DNA of 6,368 nt from an uncultured Oscillospiraceae bacterium. GTDB lineage: Bacteria; Bacillota; Clostridia; Oscillospirales; Oscillospiraceae. Below the pieces are notes generated by a model. The model was not told the DNA's origin. It did not search any database and worked only from the letters and a program-made list of their open reading frames with translations. The stretch covers positions 1 through 6,368 of the forward strand of contig CAKSXP010000107.1 of the NCBI GenBank assembly GCA_934515035.1, in the 5' to 3' direction. A program made the position numbers and the translations under genes. This document shows positions 1-6,059 of the stretch, piece after piece. Positions within the stretch are counted from its first letter, which is position 1; every line of letters begins with the position of its first letter.

Positions 1-272
1 TAGACCTTGACCGCCACAGCGTTTTCATAAACGGAAGCGAGCTGGAGCTGACGAAGAGGGAATATGAGCTTATAAAATTCCTGGCGTCCAATCCGGGAAA
101 GGTCGTTTCCCGCCAGGAACTGATGAGCGAGGTATGGCAGTATGACTATTACGGCGACCTGCGCGCCGTGGACGTCGCTGTGCGCCGCCTGCGCGAAAAG
201 GTGGAGGACAACCCGGCGGAGCCGGAGTATGTCATAACAAAGCGCGGAGCGGGATATTACTTCAACGCCTGA
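1..272 (+). CDS. walR: Response regulator WalR (YycF), C-terminal DNA-binding domain, 5' partial
   Basis: The reading frame runs from base 3 to the TGA at 270-272 and gives 89 residues, the C-terminal winged-helix effector domain of an OmpR/PhoB-type response regulator. The receiver domain with its phosphoacceptor aspartate lies upstream of the window. Visible family signatures are ELTKREYELIKFL in the first helix, an SRQELMSEVW segment, the recognition-helix region DLRAVDVAVRRLREKVEDNP, and the wing/terminal RGAGYYF. The recognition region is nearly the same as in Bacillus WalR (DVRTVDVTVRRLREKIEDNP, from memory), and the adjacent WalK, YycI, WalJ and RlmH genes support orthology rather than a generic PhoB relative. 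WalR is known as the essential regulator of peptidoglycan hydrolase and wall-remodelling genes. The kinase gene starts 37 bases after the stop, consistent with one operon. PhoP-type regulators share this fold, so the name rests partly on context. Confidence 0.93.
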   Translation, partial: DLDRHSVFINGSELELTKREYELIKFLASNPGKVVSRQELMSEVWQYDYYGDLRAVDVAVRRLREKVEDNPAEPEYVITKRGAGYYFNA

Positions 273-309
273 CCGGATACACGGTGCGGGCAGTGCCGGG
301 AGCGGAGCT

Positions 310-1749
310 ATGAACCGAAGCCTTTATACAAAGATCATGCTGATAATGCTCGTTATAATCATGTCGCTGACAGCCGTGACCGCCGCGTTTCTGATGCGCG
401 GCGTGCGCGGCTATTTCCTCAGCGATTTTTACGGACAGATGAGGGCGGCCTTTTCCGACGAGGAGCTCGTGCAGGATCTGCGCTCGGCCGCCGGTGACAG
501 CGGCGCGGCAGCCATGGCCGATATACTCAGGGCATATTCCGGTCCGCTGGGCATAGACAGCGGCAAGCGCAATTATTATATTCTGGACGCGGAGACGGGC
601 GAATGCCTGACGGGGTCCGGGGACGCTTCCGCGGTCGGGATGACGCCGAACATCGTTTCGGCTCTTGCCGGAAAGGAGGGCTATGCCAGCGACAGCTCCG
701 CGCCGTATATGGACATTGCCCTTCCAATAAAGAGCGGCGAAAGCGGATATATCATATATATAATCGACAACAAGGATACGATAACGGAGCTGTCGACGCG
801 GCTGTTTACGATAATACTGCGCGCCATGCTCGTCGGCGCGGTTATAGCCGTCCTTCTGAGCCTGACGCTGGCAAAGACCATGGTAACGCCGATACAGGAG
901 CTTACAAGCGCCGCCGAAAAGGTCGCCGGCGGGAACTTTGAGCACAGTCTGGAGGCTTCGGACGCCGGGGATGAGATCGGCGTTCTGTCGCGCACGTTCA
1001 GCGATATGGCGCGGCAGCTTGAAAACAATATTGACGAGCTCCAGCGCTCCGAACAGATGCGCAAGGAGTTTGTCGCAAACGTGTCGCATGAACTGCGCAC
1101 GCCCATCACGAGCATACGCAGCTATGCCGAAACACTTGAGGATACGGACGGCATGCCGCCGGAGATGCAGCGCGATTTCCTGCGCGTTATCGTCAACGAA
1201 TCAGACCGCATGACCAAGATCGTTCAGGATCTGCTTACGCTCTCGCGGTTCGACGCGGGCAGCTTTCAATTTGACTTTGATAATTTCGCGTTCGACAAGT
1301 CCGTTCGGGACGTGTATAACGCCGTATTGATAGAGGCGCAGAACCATAAACACAGCTTCACGCTCGAAATAGAGCCCGGAATGCCGATGATCCGCGGCGA
1401 CAGGGCAAGAATAGAGCAGGTGCTCATGAATATGGTGTCAAACGCCATCAAATATACCCATGACGGAGGCAGCATACGTCTCTCCGCGGGCTTTGGCGAT
1501 GGGAAGGTCTGGGCGACCGTCCGCGACAACGGCATCGGCATCCCCAAGGAGGATATCGACAAGGTGTTCGACCGTTTTTACCGTGTTGACAAGGCTAGGT
1601 CGCGCGAATCCGGCGGCACCGGACTCGGGCTGTCTATCGCAAGGGAGATCGTTCTGCGGCATGACGGAGAGATCAGCCTTGAAAGCACTCCGGGCAAAGG
1701 TACCGCGATAACTGTGATCCTGCCTGTGGGAGGGCCGGAGAATGAATAA
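310..1749 (+). CDS. walK: Sensor histidine kinase WalK (YycG-type), without cytoplasmic PAS domain
   Basis: A 479-residue membrane histidine kinase, predicted to phosphorylate the WalR encoded just upstream. Order of parts: transmembrane helix 1 at about 8-28; extracytoplasmic domain at about 31-163, with a Cache/PAS-like look (YYILDAETGECL near 89-100, DIALPIKSGESGYIIYIID near 135-153); transmembrane helix 2 at about 165-188; HAMP linker at about 189-241; dimerisation/phosphoacceptor helix with HELRTP, His260; ATPase domain with N-box Asn374/Asn378 (NMVSNAIKY), G1 DNGIGI at 406-411, F-box FDRFYRVD near 420-427, and G2 GGTGLGL at 435-441. All catalytic motifs are intact. Only about 20 residues separate HAMP from the His-box, leaving no room for the cytoplasmic PAS domain of Bacillus WalK (about 611 residues). 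The ATG at 310 has GGGAG at 298-302 with 7-base spacing. The end overlaps the next gene by 8 bases. PhoR-type kinases look similar; the WalK name relies on the locus. Confidence 0.93.
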   Translation: MNRSLYTKIMLIMLVIIMSLTAVTAAFLMRGVRGYFLSDFYGQMRAAFSDEELVQDLRSAAGDSGAAAMADILRAYSGPLGIDSGKRNYYILDAETGECLTGSGDASAVGMTPNIVSALAGKEGYASDSSAPYMDIALPIKSGESGYIIYIIDNKDTITELSTRLFTIILRAMLVGAVIAVLLSLTLAKTMVTPIQELTSAAEKVAGGNFEHSLEASDAGDEIGVLSRTFSDMARQLENNIDELQRSEQMRKEFVANVSHELRTPITSIRSYAETLEDTDGMPPEMQRDFLRVIVNESDRMTKIVQDLLTLSRFDAGSFQFDFDNFAFDKSVRDVYNAVLIEAQNHKHSFTLEIEPGMPMIRGDRARIEQVLMNMVSNAIKYTHDGGSIRLSAGFGDGKVWATVRDNGIGIPKEDIDKVFDRFYRVDKARSRESGGTGLGLSIAREIVLRHDGEISLESTPGKGTAITVILPVGGPENE

Positions 1750-3013
1750 GCGCGACAGGACCGGGACCGTGAAGGTCTGTCTTATCATTCTTCTTGCCGT
1801 AAGCGCGGCGGCGATGCTGTTCAGGCTTGCGATGTATTCGGATATCGGGATACCGCAGCTTACGCGCACAGACAAAGACAATAGCTCTGCTTCGGACGGA
1901 GTCACGCGCGGATATGCCCAGTGCGCAAAGCCGCTGGCGGCCGCAGTCACGGACTCCGAGGGAGGACGCTATGGCGTCCGGTATGACGAGACGGCCGTTG
2001 AAGAGCTGTATACGCGCTATTCCGCGGCGCTGGCAGAAGCATTGGGCTCGGCAGGAACTCCGAAGCAGGTCGGGTTCGACGAATGGGAGAGCGCGCTGTC
2101 CGGCCCCGGAGTGTTCTTTGATTTTGTATACGCCCAGCCTCTGGGCGCACTGTCCGCGTGGCTCGGCTCCGACGTGGACGGAGGAATTTCGGAGCATACA
2201 GCGGCAAGGCTTTGCCTGTCCGTTTCCAAGGACGCCGTATGGCTGTATTATATCCGGGCGAAGGATGCAAACGCATACCGGTGCAGTACGCTGGCAACGC
2301 TCAGCACGGAGCCCGTCGGATTTGAGGCGAACGGAGCAAAATTTGCTTTTGAGACCGGTGGGAACGACGGGATAGATCCCTATACGCTGAGTGTCGGCGG
2401 CACAATAGAGCTTAAGACTGTTGCCGCGGCAGATCCGCTGAGGGTGGATACGGACGGAAATGCGCTTATGGAGCATTTCGGGATGAACAGCTTCATAGCG
2501 CTGACATATGCGGAGCCCGACGGAACAGAAGTGTATGTGGACGGCGATGCCGCACTCAGGCTGTCGCCGGATGGGACTGTAAGCTTCCGGCAGAACGAGA
2601 CCGGCCTGCTTCCGGCGGATACGGGCAGGCTCGAAACGGTGATAGACGCGGCATACAGGCTTGTGGACCGTGTTTCGGCCGGATACCGCGGAGACTGCGG
2701 ACTGATGCTCAGCTCCGTCACGTATTCCGAGGGCGACGCCGTTTTCAGTGTTACCTTTCAATATATCTGCAATGGACTCGTCGTCCGTCTACCGGATTCC
2801 CGTCCGGCGGCAGAAGTGACCGTTTCCGGCGGGCATATAACCACCTGCGAAATATATCTGCGCGAGTATACCGCCGGGGAGGAGAGCGTTTTTCCGCTGC
2901 CGGAAAAACAGGCTTTCGCCCTGATCGCCGCGGAGGGCGGCGGAGAACCGCTGCTGTGTCTGATCGACGAAGGCGGCGAGACTGTGCCCGACTGGGTCAT
3001 TTTTGAGAGATAG
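1742..3013 (+). CDS. yycH: YycH-position membrane-anchored regulator of WalK (divergent)
   Basis: A 423-residue protein with a short basic N-terminus (MNKRDR...) and one transmembrane segment at about 11-31, so most of it should lie outside the membrane, where the WalK sensor domain is. I recognise no catalytic motif. The segment from about 244 to 282 (FGMNSFIALTYAEPDGTEV, then YVDGDAALRLSPDGTVSF) resembles the 'FG.N..dGT.vYv...L.i..dG.v.y' pattern of YycH proteins. The main argument is position: in Bacilli, yycH follows walK and precedes yycI, and YycH with YycI forms a membrane complex that tunes WalK activity (inhibitory in Bacillus subtilis, activating in Staphylococcus aureus). Translation is probably coupled to walK: the ATG at 1742 lies inside the walK end, giving an 8-bp overlap, and GGGAGGG at 1728-1734 is a good ribosome site 7 bases upstream. 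Sequence similarity to YycH is weak by eye, so function is inferred. Confidence 0.72.
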   Translation: MNKRDRTGTVKVCLIILLAVSAAAMLFRLAMYSDIGIPQLTRTDKDNSSASDGVTRGYAQCAKPLAAAVTDSEGGRYGVRYDETAVEELYTRYSAALAEALGSAGTPKQVGFDEWESALSGPGVFFDFVYAQPLGALSAWLGSDVDGGISEHTAARLCLSVSKDAVWLYYIRAKDANAYRCSTLATLSTEPVGFEANGAKFAFETGGNDGIDPYTLSVGGTIELKTVAAADPLRVDTDGNALMEHFGMNSFIALTYAEPDGTEVYVDGDAALRLSPDGTVSFRQNETGLLPADTGRLETVIDAAYRLVDRVSAGYRGDCGLMLSSVTYSEGDAVFSVTFQYICNGLVVRLPDSRPAAEVTVSGGHITTCEIYLREYTAGEESVFPLPEKQAFALIAAEGGGEPLLCLIDEGGETVPDWVIFER

Positions 3014-3018
3014 GCATC

Positions 3019-3837
3019 ATGGACTCATCAAAGCTGAAAAACATAATACTTGTTGTGCTGCTCGTGGTCAACGTCGTTTTCGCCTGCCTTCTGATGGGCT
3101 TCAGGCGGGATGCGGCCGGTTCGGAAAGGAACATGAAAAATGACCTTATCTCCGTTTATGCGCAGCACGGGATAGAGCTTTCGGATTCGATCCGCGTGAG
3201 CGCGGAAGCGCCGGAGGGATATATTCTCGCGCGCAGCGAGGATAGCGAGCTCAACGCCGTGAAGAAGCTGCTGGGGCGCACAACGGTGTATGACCAGGGC
3301 GGAAACGTTCTTTATTACAGCTGCGAGAAGGGCGAGGCACGATTCCGCGGCACGGGTGAAATGGAGATAGTCTTTTCCGGCAGCTCGTGGAAGTTCAGAG
3401 GCGACGCGGCTGCCGCCGCAAAAAAGGCGGCGAAAAAGCTGGGGATGGACCCGATCGTCCGTTCTGTCGATGCGGGCGACCTGACGGTCGTCGAGCTTGG
3501 CTGGCGTTTTCGCGGCAGCGAGGTGTTCAACAGCAGCGTCGAGGTGAACTTGTCGCAGCAGGCTCTGCTGATGGCTGTCGGGCATCGTGCATTTGACGAG
3601 GTCCTCGGCACGACCGGAGCGGAAACAAAAAACTGTGCCGATGCGCTTGTGGAGTTCCTTGCGCTCACGGAGGAACGCGGCTATGACTGCGGCGAAGTTT
3701 ATTCCGTTGAGAGCGGATATATCATAAGCGTTCCCGTTTCCGGGGAAGCAATGCTGACTCCTGCATGGAAAATTGAAACGAATAATGGAAACTATTACAT
3801 AAACGCTGTTTCGGGACGCGAAGAACAGCTGCGGTGA
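3019..3837 (+). CDS. yycI: YycI-family WalK regulator, membrane-anchored
   Basis: A 272-residue protein with an N-terminal anchor at about 8-27. The start MDSSKLKNIILVVLLVVNVV closely follows the usual YycI opening (M-D-W-x-K-x-K-x-I then a hydrophobic helix). The rest is predicted extracytoplasmic. The C-terminal stretch from about 206 to 267 also fits the family, especially the ESGYIISVPV segment and the closing TPAWKIETNNGNYYINAVSG (247-266), which matches the 'tPaWri...g..yYiNA.tG' ending of YycI-like domains. A lysine/alanine-rich stretch near 129-142 looks like a helix between subdomains. YycI is known to contact YycH and WalK through transmembrane and extracytoplasmic parts and to adjust kinase output. 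The ATG lies 5 bases after the stop of the preceding gene, with only a weak purine-rich ribosome site (GAGAGATAGG, about 3005-3014), so translational coupling is likely. It is the last gene of the first block. Confidence 0.85.
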   Translation: MDSSKLKNIILVVLLVVNVVFACLLMGFRRDAAGSERNMKNDLISVYAQHGIELSDSIRVSAEAPEGYILARSEDSELNAVKKLLGRTTVYDQGGNVLYYSCEKGEARFRGTGEMEIVFSGSSWKFRGDAAAAAKKAAKKLGMDPIVRSVDAGDLTVVELGWRFRGSEVFNSSVEVNLSQQALLMAVGHRAFDEVLGTTGAETKNCADALVEFLALTEERGYDCGEVYSVESGYIISVPVSGEAMLTPAWKIETNNGNYYINAVSGREEQLR

Positions 3838-3846
3838 TTATTTGTT

Positions 3847-3875
3847 TTGCTTTTATGCAGAATATGTGATACAAT
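3847..3875 (+). promoter_or_regulatory. Sigma-A promoter with extended -10, upstream of murA
   Basis: The -10 element is TACAAT at 3870-3875 (5 of 6 to TATAAT), preceded by TG at 3867-3868 with one intervening base, a perfect extended -10 arrangement. TTGCTT at 3847-3852 can serve as a -35 element (3 of 6, with the key TTG) at the optimal 17-base spacing. The start of transcription would fall around 3881-3883. This would let murA-walJ-rlmH be transcribed separately from the walR-walK-yycH-yycI block. The call is from sequence pattern only. Confidence 0.7.
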
Positions 3876-3933
3876 AGACTGCCATTTAAAATGACAATAA
3901 TTCTTAACTGTCTAAGTGGGCTATGTCATATAC

Positions 3934-3953
3934 ATATTGGTTATAACTAAGAT
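3934..3953 (+). repeat. Imperfect palindrome in the murA leader, possible operator
   Basis: The core GTTATAAC (3940-3947) is a perfect 8-bp palindrome. Symmetry continues outward with TT/AA at 3937-3938/3949-3950 and TA-type matches at 3934-3935/3952-3953, interrupted by mismatches at 3939/3948 and 3936/3951. Such a site downstream of a promoter could bind a dimeric repressor, but AT-rich DNA makes palindromes by chance and I recognise no regulator for it. Confidence 0.25.
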
Positions 3954-3979
3954 ATGATCTCAACATGAGCCGACAGGGA

Positions 3980-3984
3980 AGGTG
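3980..3984 (+). promoter_or_regulatory. Ribosome binding site deciding the murA TTG start
   Basis: AGGTG at 3980-3984, within the purine run AGGGAAGGTG (3975-3984), pairs with the anti-Shine-Dalgarno sequence and sits 6 bases before TTG at 3991. The alternative in-frame GTG at 3982 lies inside this motif and would be left with only AGGG at 3975-3978, 3 bases away, which is too close. The site therefore favours TTG. Confidence 0.65.
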
Positions 3985-3990
3985 CAAATA

Positions 3991-5289
3991 TTGGATAAAT
4001 ATGTTATCAAGGGCGGCAACAAGCTTTATGGCGAGGTCGAGATAAGCGGCGCCAAAAATGCCGCTGTCGCGATCATACCGGCGGCTCTTATGGTCGAGGG
4101 TGTCTGCCGCATAGAGAATATACCGGAGATAAGCGATACGGACATGCTCCTTAATATGCTCAGCCAGCTTGGGGCGAAGATAAGCAAGGTGAACCGCACT
4201 ACGGTCGAGATCGACTGCTCAAGCGTGCGGGAGGAAGGCGCTCCATACGACCTTATGCGCAAGATCCGTGCCTCTTATTACTTTATCGGCGCGATGCTCG
4301 GACGCTTCGGAAGAGCAAAGACAACGATGCCGGGCGGCTGCAATTTCGGCGTTCGCCCGATAGACCAGCATATAAAGGGCATGAAGGCCCTCGGAGCGGA
4401 TATCGAAGTTTCCGACGGCTTTGTATATGCCGGCACTGCGGACGGAAAACTCCGCGGAGCCAGAATATATCTCGACAAGGTGTCCGTCGGCGCGACGATG
4501 AACATCATGATCGCCGCCGTAAAGGCGGAGGGAAGGACCACTATCGAGAATGCCGCGCGCGAGCCGCATATCGTCGATCTGGCCAACTTCCTCAACTCCA
4601 TGGGCGCCGATGTGCGCGGAGCGGGAACCGACGTCATAAAGATAAACGGCGTATCCGCGCTCCACGGCGGACATTACAGCATAATCCCCGACCAGATAGA
4701 GGCCGGCACCTTCATGGCGGCTGTCGCTGCCGCGGGCGGCGAGGTCCTTGTCAAAAACGTGATCCCGAAGCATCTCGACTGCATCAGCGCCAAGCTGCGC
4801 GAAATGGGCGTCGAGATCGAGGACAGGGAGGATTCCGTTCTTGTAAGGCGCGAGGGAAAGCTTCTCCGCACTAATGTCAAAACACTGCCGTATCCCGGTT
4901 TCCCAACGGATATGCAGCCCCAGATCAGCACGGTGCTGACCCTCGCGGAGGGGACAAGCGTCGTGACGGAGGGCGTATGGGACAACCGCTATAAATATGT
5001 CAACGAGCTGCTGAAGATGGGCGCAAACATTCATGTTGACGACAAGACCGCCGTGATCGAGGGCGTTTCAAAGCTCACGGGAGCGCCGGTGGCGGCCTGC
5101 GATCTGCGTGCCGGCGCGGCGATGGTGATCGCCGGGCTCTGCGCAGAGGGAGTGACCCAGGTCGAGGACATCCACTATATCGAGCGCGGTTATCAGGATA
5201 TTGTCGGCAAGCTGTCCCGTCTGGGAGCGGATATCCACATCGTATCGGAGCCGGACGAACCGGAATATTCGGACAGTCTATGCGGATAA
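3991..5289 (+). CDS. murA: UDP-N-acetylglucosamine 1-carboxyvinyltransferase (MurA)
   Basis: MurA transfers enolpyruvate from phosphoenolpyruvate to UDP-GlcNAc, the first committed cytoplasmic step of peptidoglycan synthesis. With the TTG start the protein has 432 residues, normal for the family (about 420-440). Known active-site positions are all present: Lys22 in SGAKNAA, Arg93 in KIRASY, the catalytic loop PGGC with Cys117, Asp307 in GFPTDMQ, Arg333 in WDNRY, Arg373 in DLRAGAA and Arg399 in IERGY. Retaining the loop cysteine predicts sensitivity to fosfomycin, unlike Asp variants. The TTG start gives MDKYVIKGGNKL, matching typical MurA openings and putting the lysine at position 22 as in Escherichia coli; a GTG start at 3982 would add three residues. 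The gene has its own promoter upstream, and its end overlaps walJ by 10 bases. Many Bacillota carry two MurA paralogues; this window cannot tell which one this is. Confidence 0.96.
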   Translation: MDKYVIKGGNKLYGEVEISGAKNAAVAIIPAALMVEGVCRIENIPEISDTDMLLNMLSQLGAKISKVNRTTVEIDCSSVREEGAPYDLMRKIRASYYFIGAMLGRFGRAKTTMPGGCNFGVRPIDQHIKGMKALGADIEVSDGFVYAGTADGKLRGARIYLDKVSVGATMNIMIAAVKAEGRTTIENAAREPHIVDLANFLNSMGADVRGAGTDVIKINGVSALHGGHYSIIPDQIEAGTFMAAVAAAGGEVLVKNVIPKHLDCISAKLREMGVEIEDREDSVLVRREGKLLRTNVKTLPYPGFPTDMQPQISTVLTLAEGTSVVTEGVWDNRYKYVNELLKMGANIHVDDKTAVIEGVSKLTGAPVAACDLRAGAAMVIAGLCAEGVTQVEDIHYIERGYQDIVGKLSRLGADIHIVSEPDEPEYSDSLCG

Positions 5290-6059
5290 CGACCCTTGCA
5301 AGCGGTTCATCCGGAAACTGCACGGCCGTCTCAACGGATTCCGGAAGCCTGCTCATCGACGCGGGCATATCCATGAGACGCATCAAAACGGGCCTTGCCA
5401 GACTAGGCCTTGCGCCGGAAAATCTGGGAGGAATACTCATAACGCATGAGCACTCCGACCATGTTTCCGGCCTTCCGATGCTGATAAAACACTATAACAT
5501 TCCGATTTTCGCCCCTCGCACGGTGGCAAACCACCTGAGGTGGTCGCTTGCGGGGGTCGAAGAGCGTCTGCGGGAAATAATTCCCGGAGAGAACACGCCC
5601 ATCTCGGGAATGACGGTGCGCGCATTCCACACGCCGCACGATACCGACGAGAGCGTCGGATACCGTATTGAGGGCGACTGTATTTTCGCGCTGGCGACAG
5701 ATATGGGCTGCGTGACAGAGGAAATACTCGGCGGTGTGATGGGGGCGGACGCGGTCGTCATAGAATCAAATCATGACGAACAGATGCTCCGATACGGAAA
5801 CTATCCATATCGGCTCAAGCGGCGCATACTTTCCGATCGCGGACACCTTTCAAACGATGCGTGCGCAGCGTTTGCCCGCATACTGGCGGAAAACGGAACG
5901 AGATACATAGTCCTCGGACATCTGAGCCGGGAAAATAATGACCCCTCCGTTGCGTTCAGGACCGTGGCCGGTGCGCTCGAGGGGCTGGACGTGAGTCTGA
6001 GCGTCGCGCCGGCGGCAGAGCCTCTTGACCTTGTGGTCGAAAGGAGTGTCTGCACTTGA
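5280..6059 (+). CDS. walJ: Metallo-beta-lactamase-fold hydrolase WalJ (YycJ)
   Basis: A 259-residue soluble metallo-beta-lactamase-fold protein of the YycJ/WalJ type. The opening MRITTLASGSSGNC and SLLIDAGIS are characteristic. The metal site is complete: THEHSDH with His56, His58, Asp60 and His61, then FHTPHD (His117/His120), ATDMG with Asp141, and the C-terminal LGHLS with His213. The YycJ-specific segments IESNHDEQML (161-170), RILSDRGHLSN (182-192) and LGHLSRENN (212-220) are all present. Members are predicted metal-dependent phosphodiesterases or nucleases; WalJ has been linked in other Bacillota to coordinating cell division or wall synthesis with DNA replication, but its substrate is not settled. 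The ATG at 5280 overlaps the murA end by 10 bases and has no strong ribosome site, so coupling to murA translation is likely. The next gene, rlmH, overlaps its stop by one base. Confidence 0.93.
   Translation: MRITTLASGSSGNCTAVSTDSGSLLIDAGISMRRIKTGLARLGLAPENLGGILITHEHSDHVSGLPMLIKHYNIPIFAPRTVANHLRWSLAGVEERLREIIPGENTPISGMTVRAFHTPHDTDESVGYRIEGDCIFALATDMGCVTEEILGGVMGADAVVIESNHDEQMLRYGNYPYRLKRRILSDRGHLSNDACAAFARILAENGTRYIVLGHLSRENNDPSVAFRTVAGALEGLDVSLSVAPAAEPLDLVVERSVCT

Larger units (their letters stand above)
3838..3990 (+). other. AT-rich intergenic region and murA leader
   Basis: This 153-base stretch between yycI and murA is the only substantial gap in the window and is visibly AT-rich against GC-rich coding flanks. 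It holds a sigma-A-type promoter near its upstream end, leaving roughly 105-110 bases of untranslated leader before murA if transcription begins near 3882. Within the leader are a 5-bp-arm palindrome CATTTAAAATG (3883-3893), an exact 6-base inverted pair ATGACA (3891-3896)/TGTCAT (3924-3929) enclosing a small CTTA/TAAG hairpin, and a near-palindrome centred at 3943/3944. No open frame, tRNA, known riboswitch core or GC-rich hairpin with a U-run is visible, and I see no TGTWAH-N5-TGTWAH WalR box. Read-through from yycI into murA therefore seems possible. Confidence 0.75.

Noticed and set aside
262..1089. Minus-strand open frame of 275 codons opposite walK
   Set aside because: It lies opposite the sensor and HAMP parts of a convincing kinase, has low-complexity basic composition and no family features.
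1673..2761. Long minus-strand open frame (362 codons) across the end of walK and most of the YycH-like gene
   Set aside because: It is rich in Arg, Cys and His with no recognisable domain and lies opposite genes with clear family motifs or operon context. It is an expected by-product of GC-rich codon use on the + strand.
742..3726. Shared 15-base string AGCGGATATATCATA in walK (742-756) and yycI (3712-3726)
   Set aside because: Both copies encode ESGYII in the same frame in extracytoplasmic domains, and flanking sequence differs. It looks like convergent coding of a beta-strand rather than a repeat element.
3924..3958. Second promoter with TATGAT (3953-3958) as -10
   Set aside because: No acceptable -35 hexamer at 16-18 bases upstream; the only TTG-like sequence is 10 bases away. 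The promoter at 3847-3875 is much better.
3838..3990. WalR binding box or intrinsic terminator between yycI and murA
   Set aside because: No TGTWAH-N5-TGTWAH repeat on either strand (nearest TGT-type motifs are 15 bases apart), and no stable GC hairpin followed by a U-run.
4219..5034. Minus-strand open frame of 271 codons opposite murA
   Set aside because: Antisense to a fully motif-supported murA; no plausible promoter or ribosome site and no recognisable protein features.
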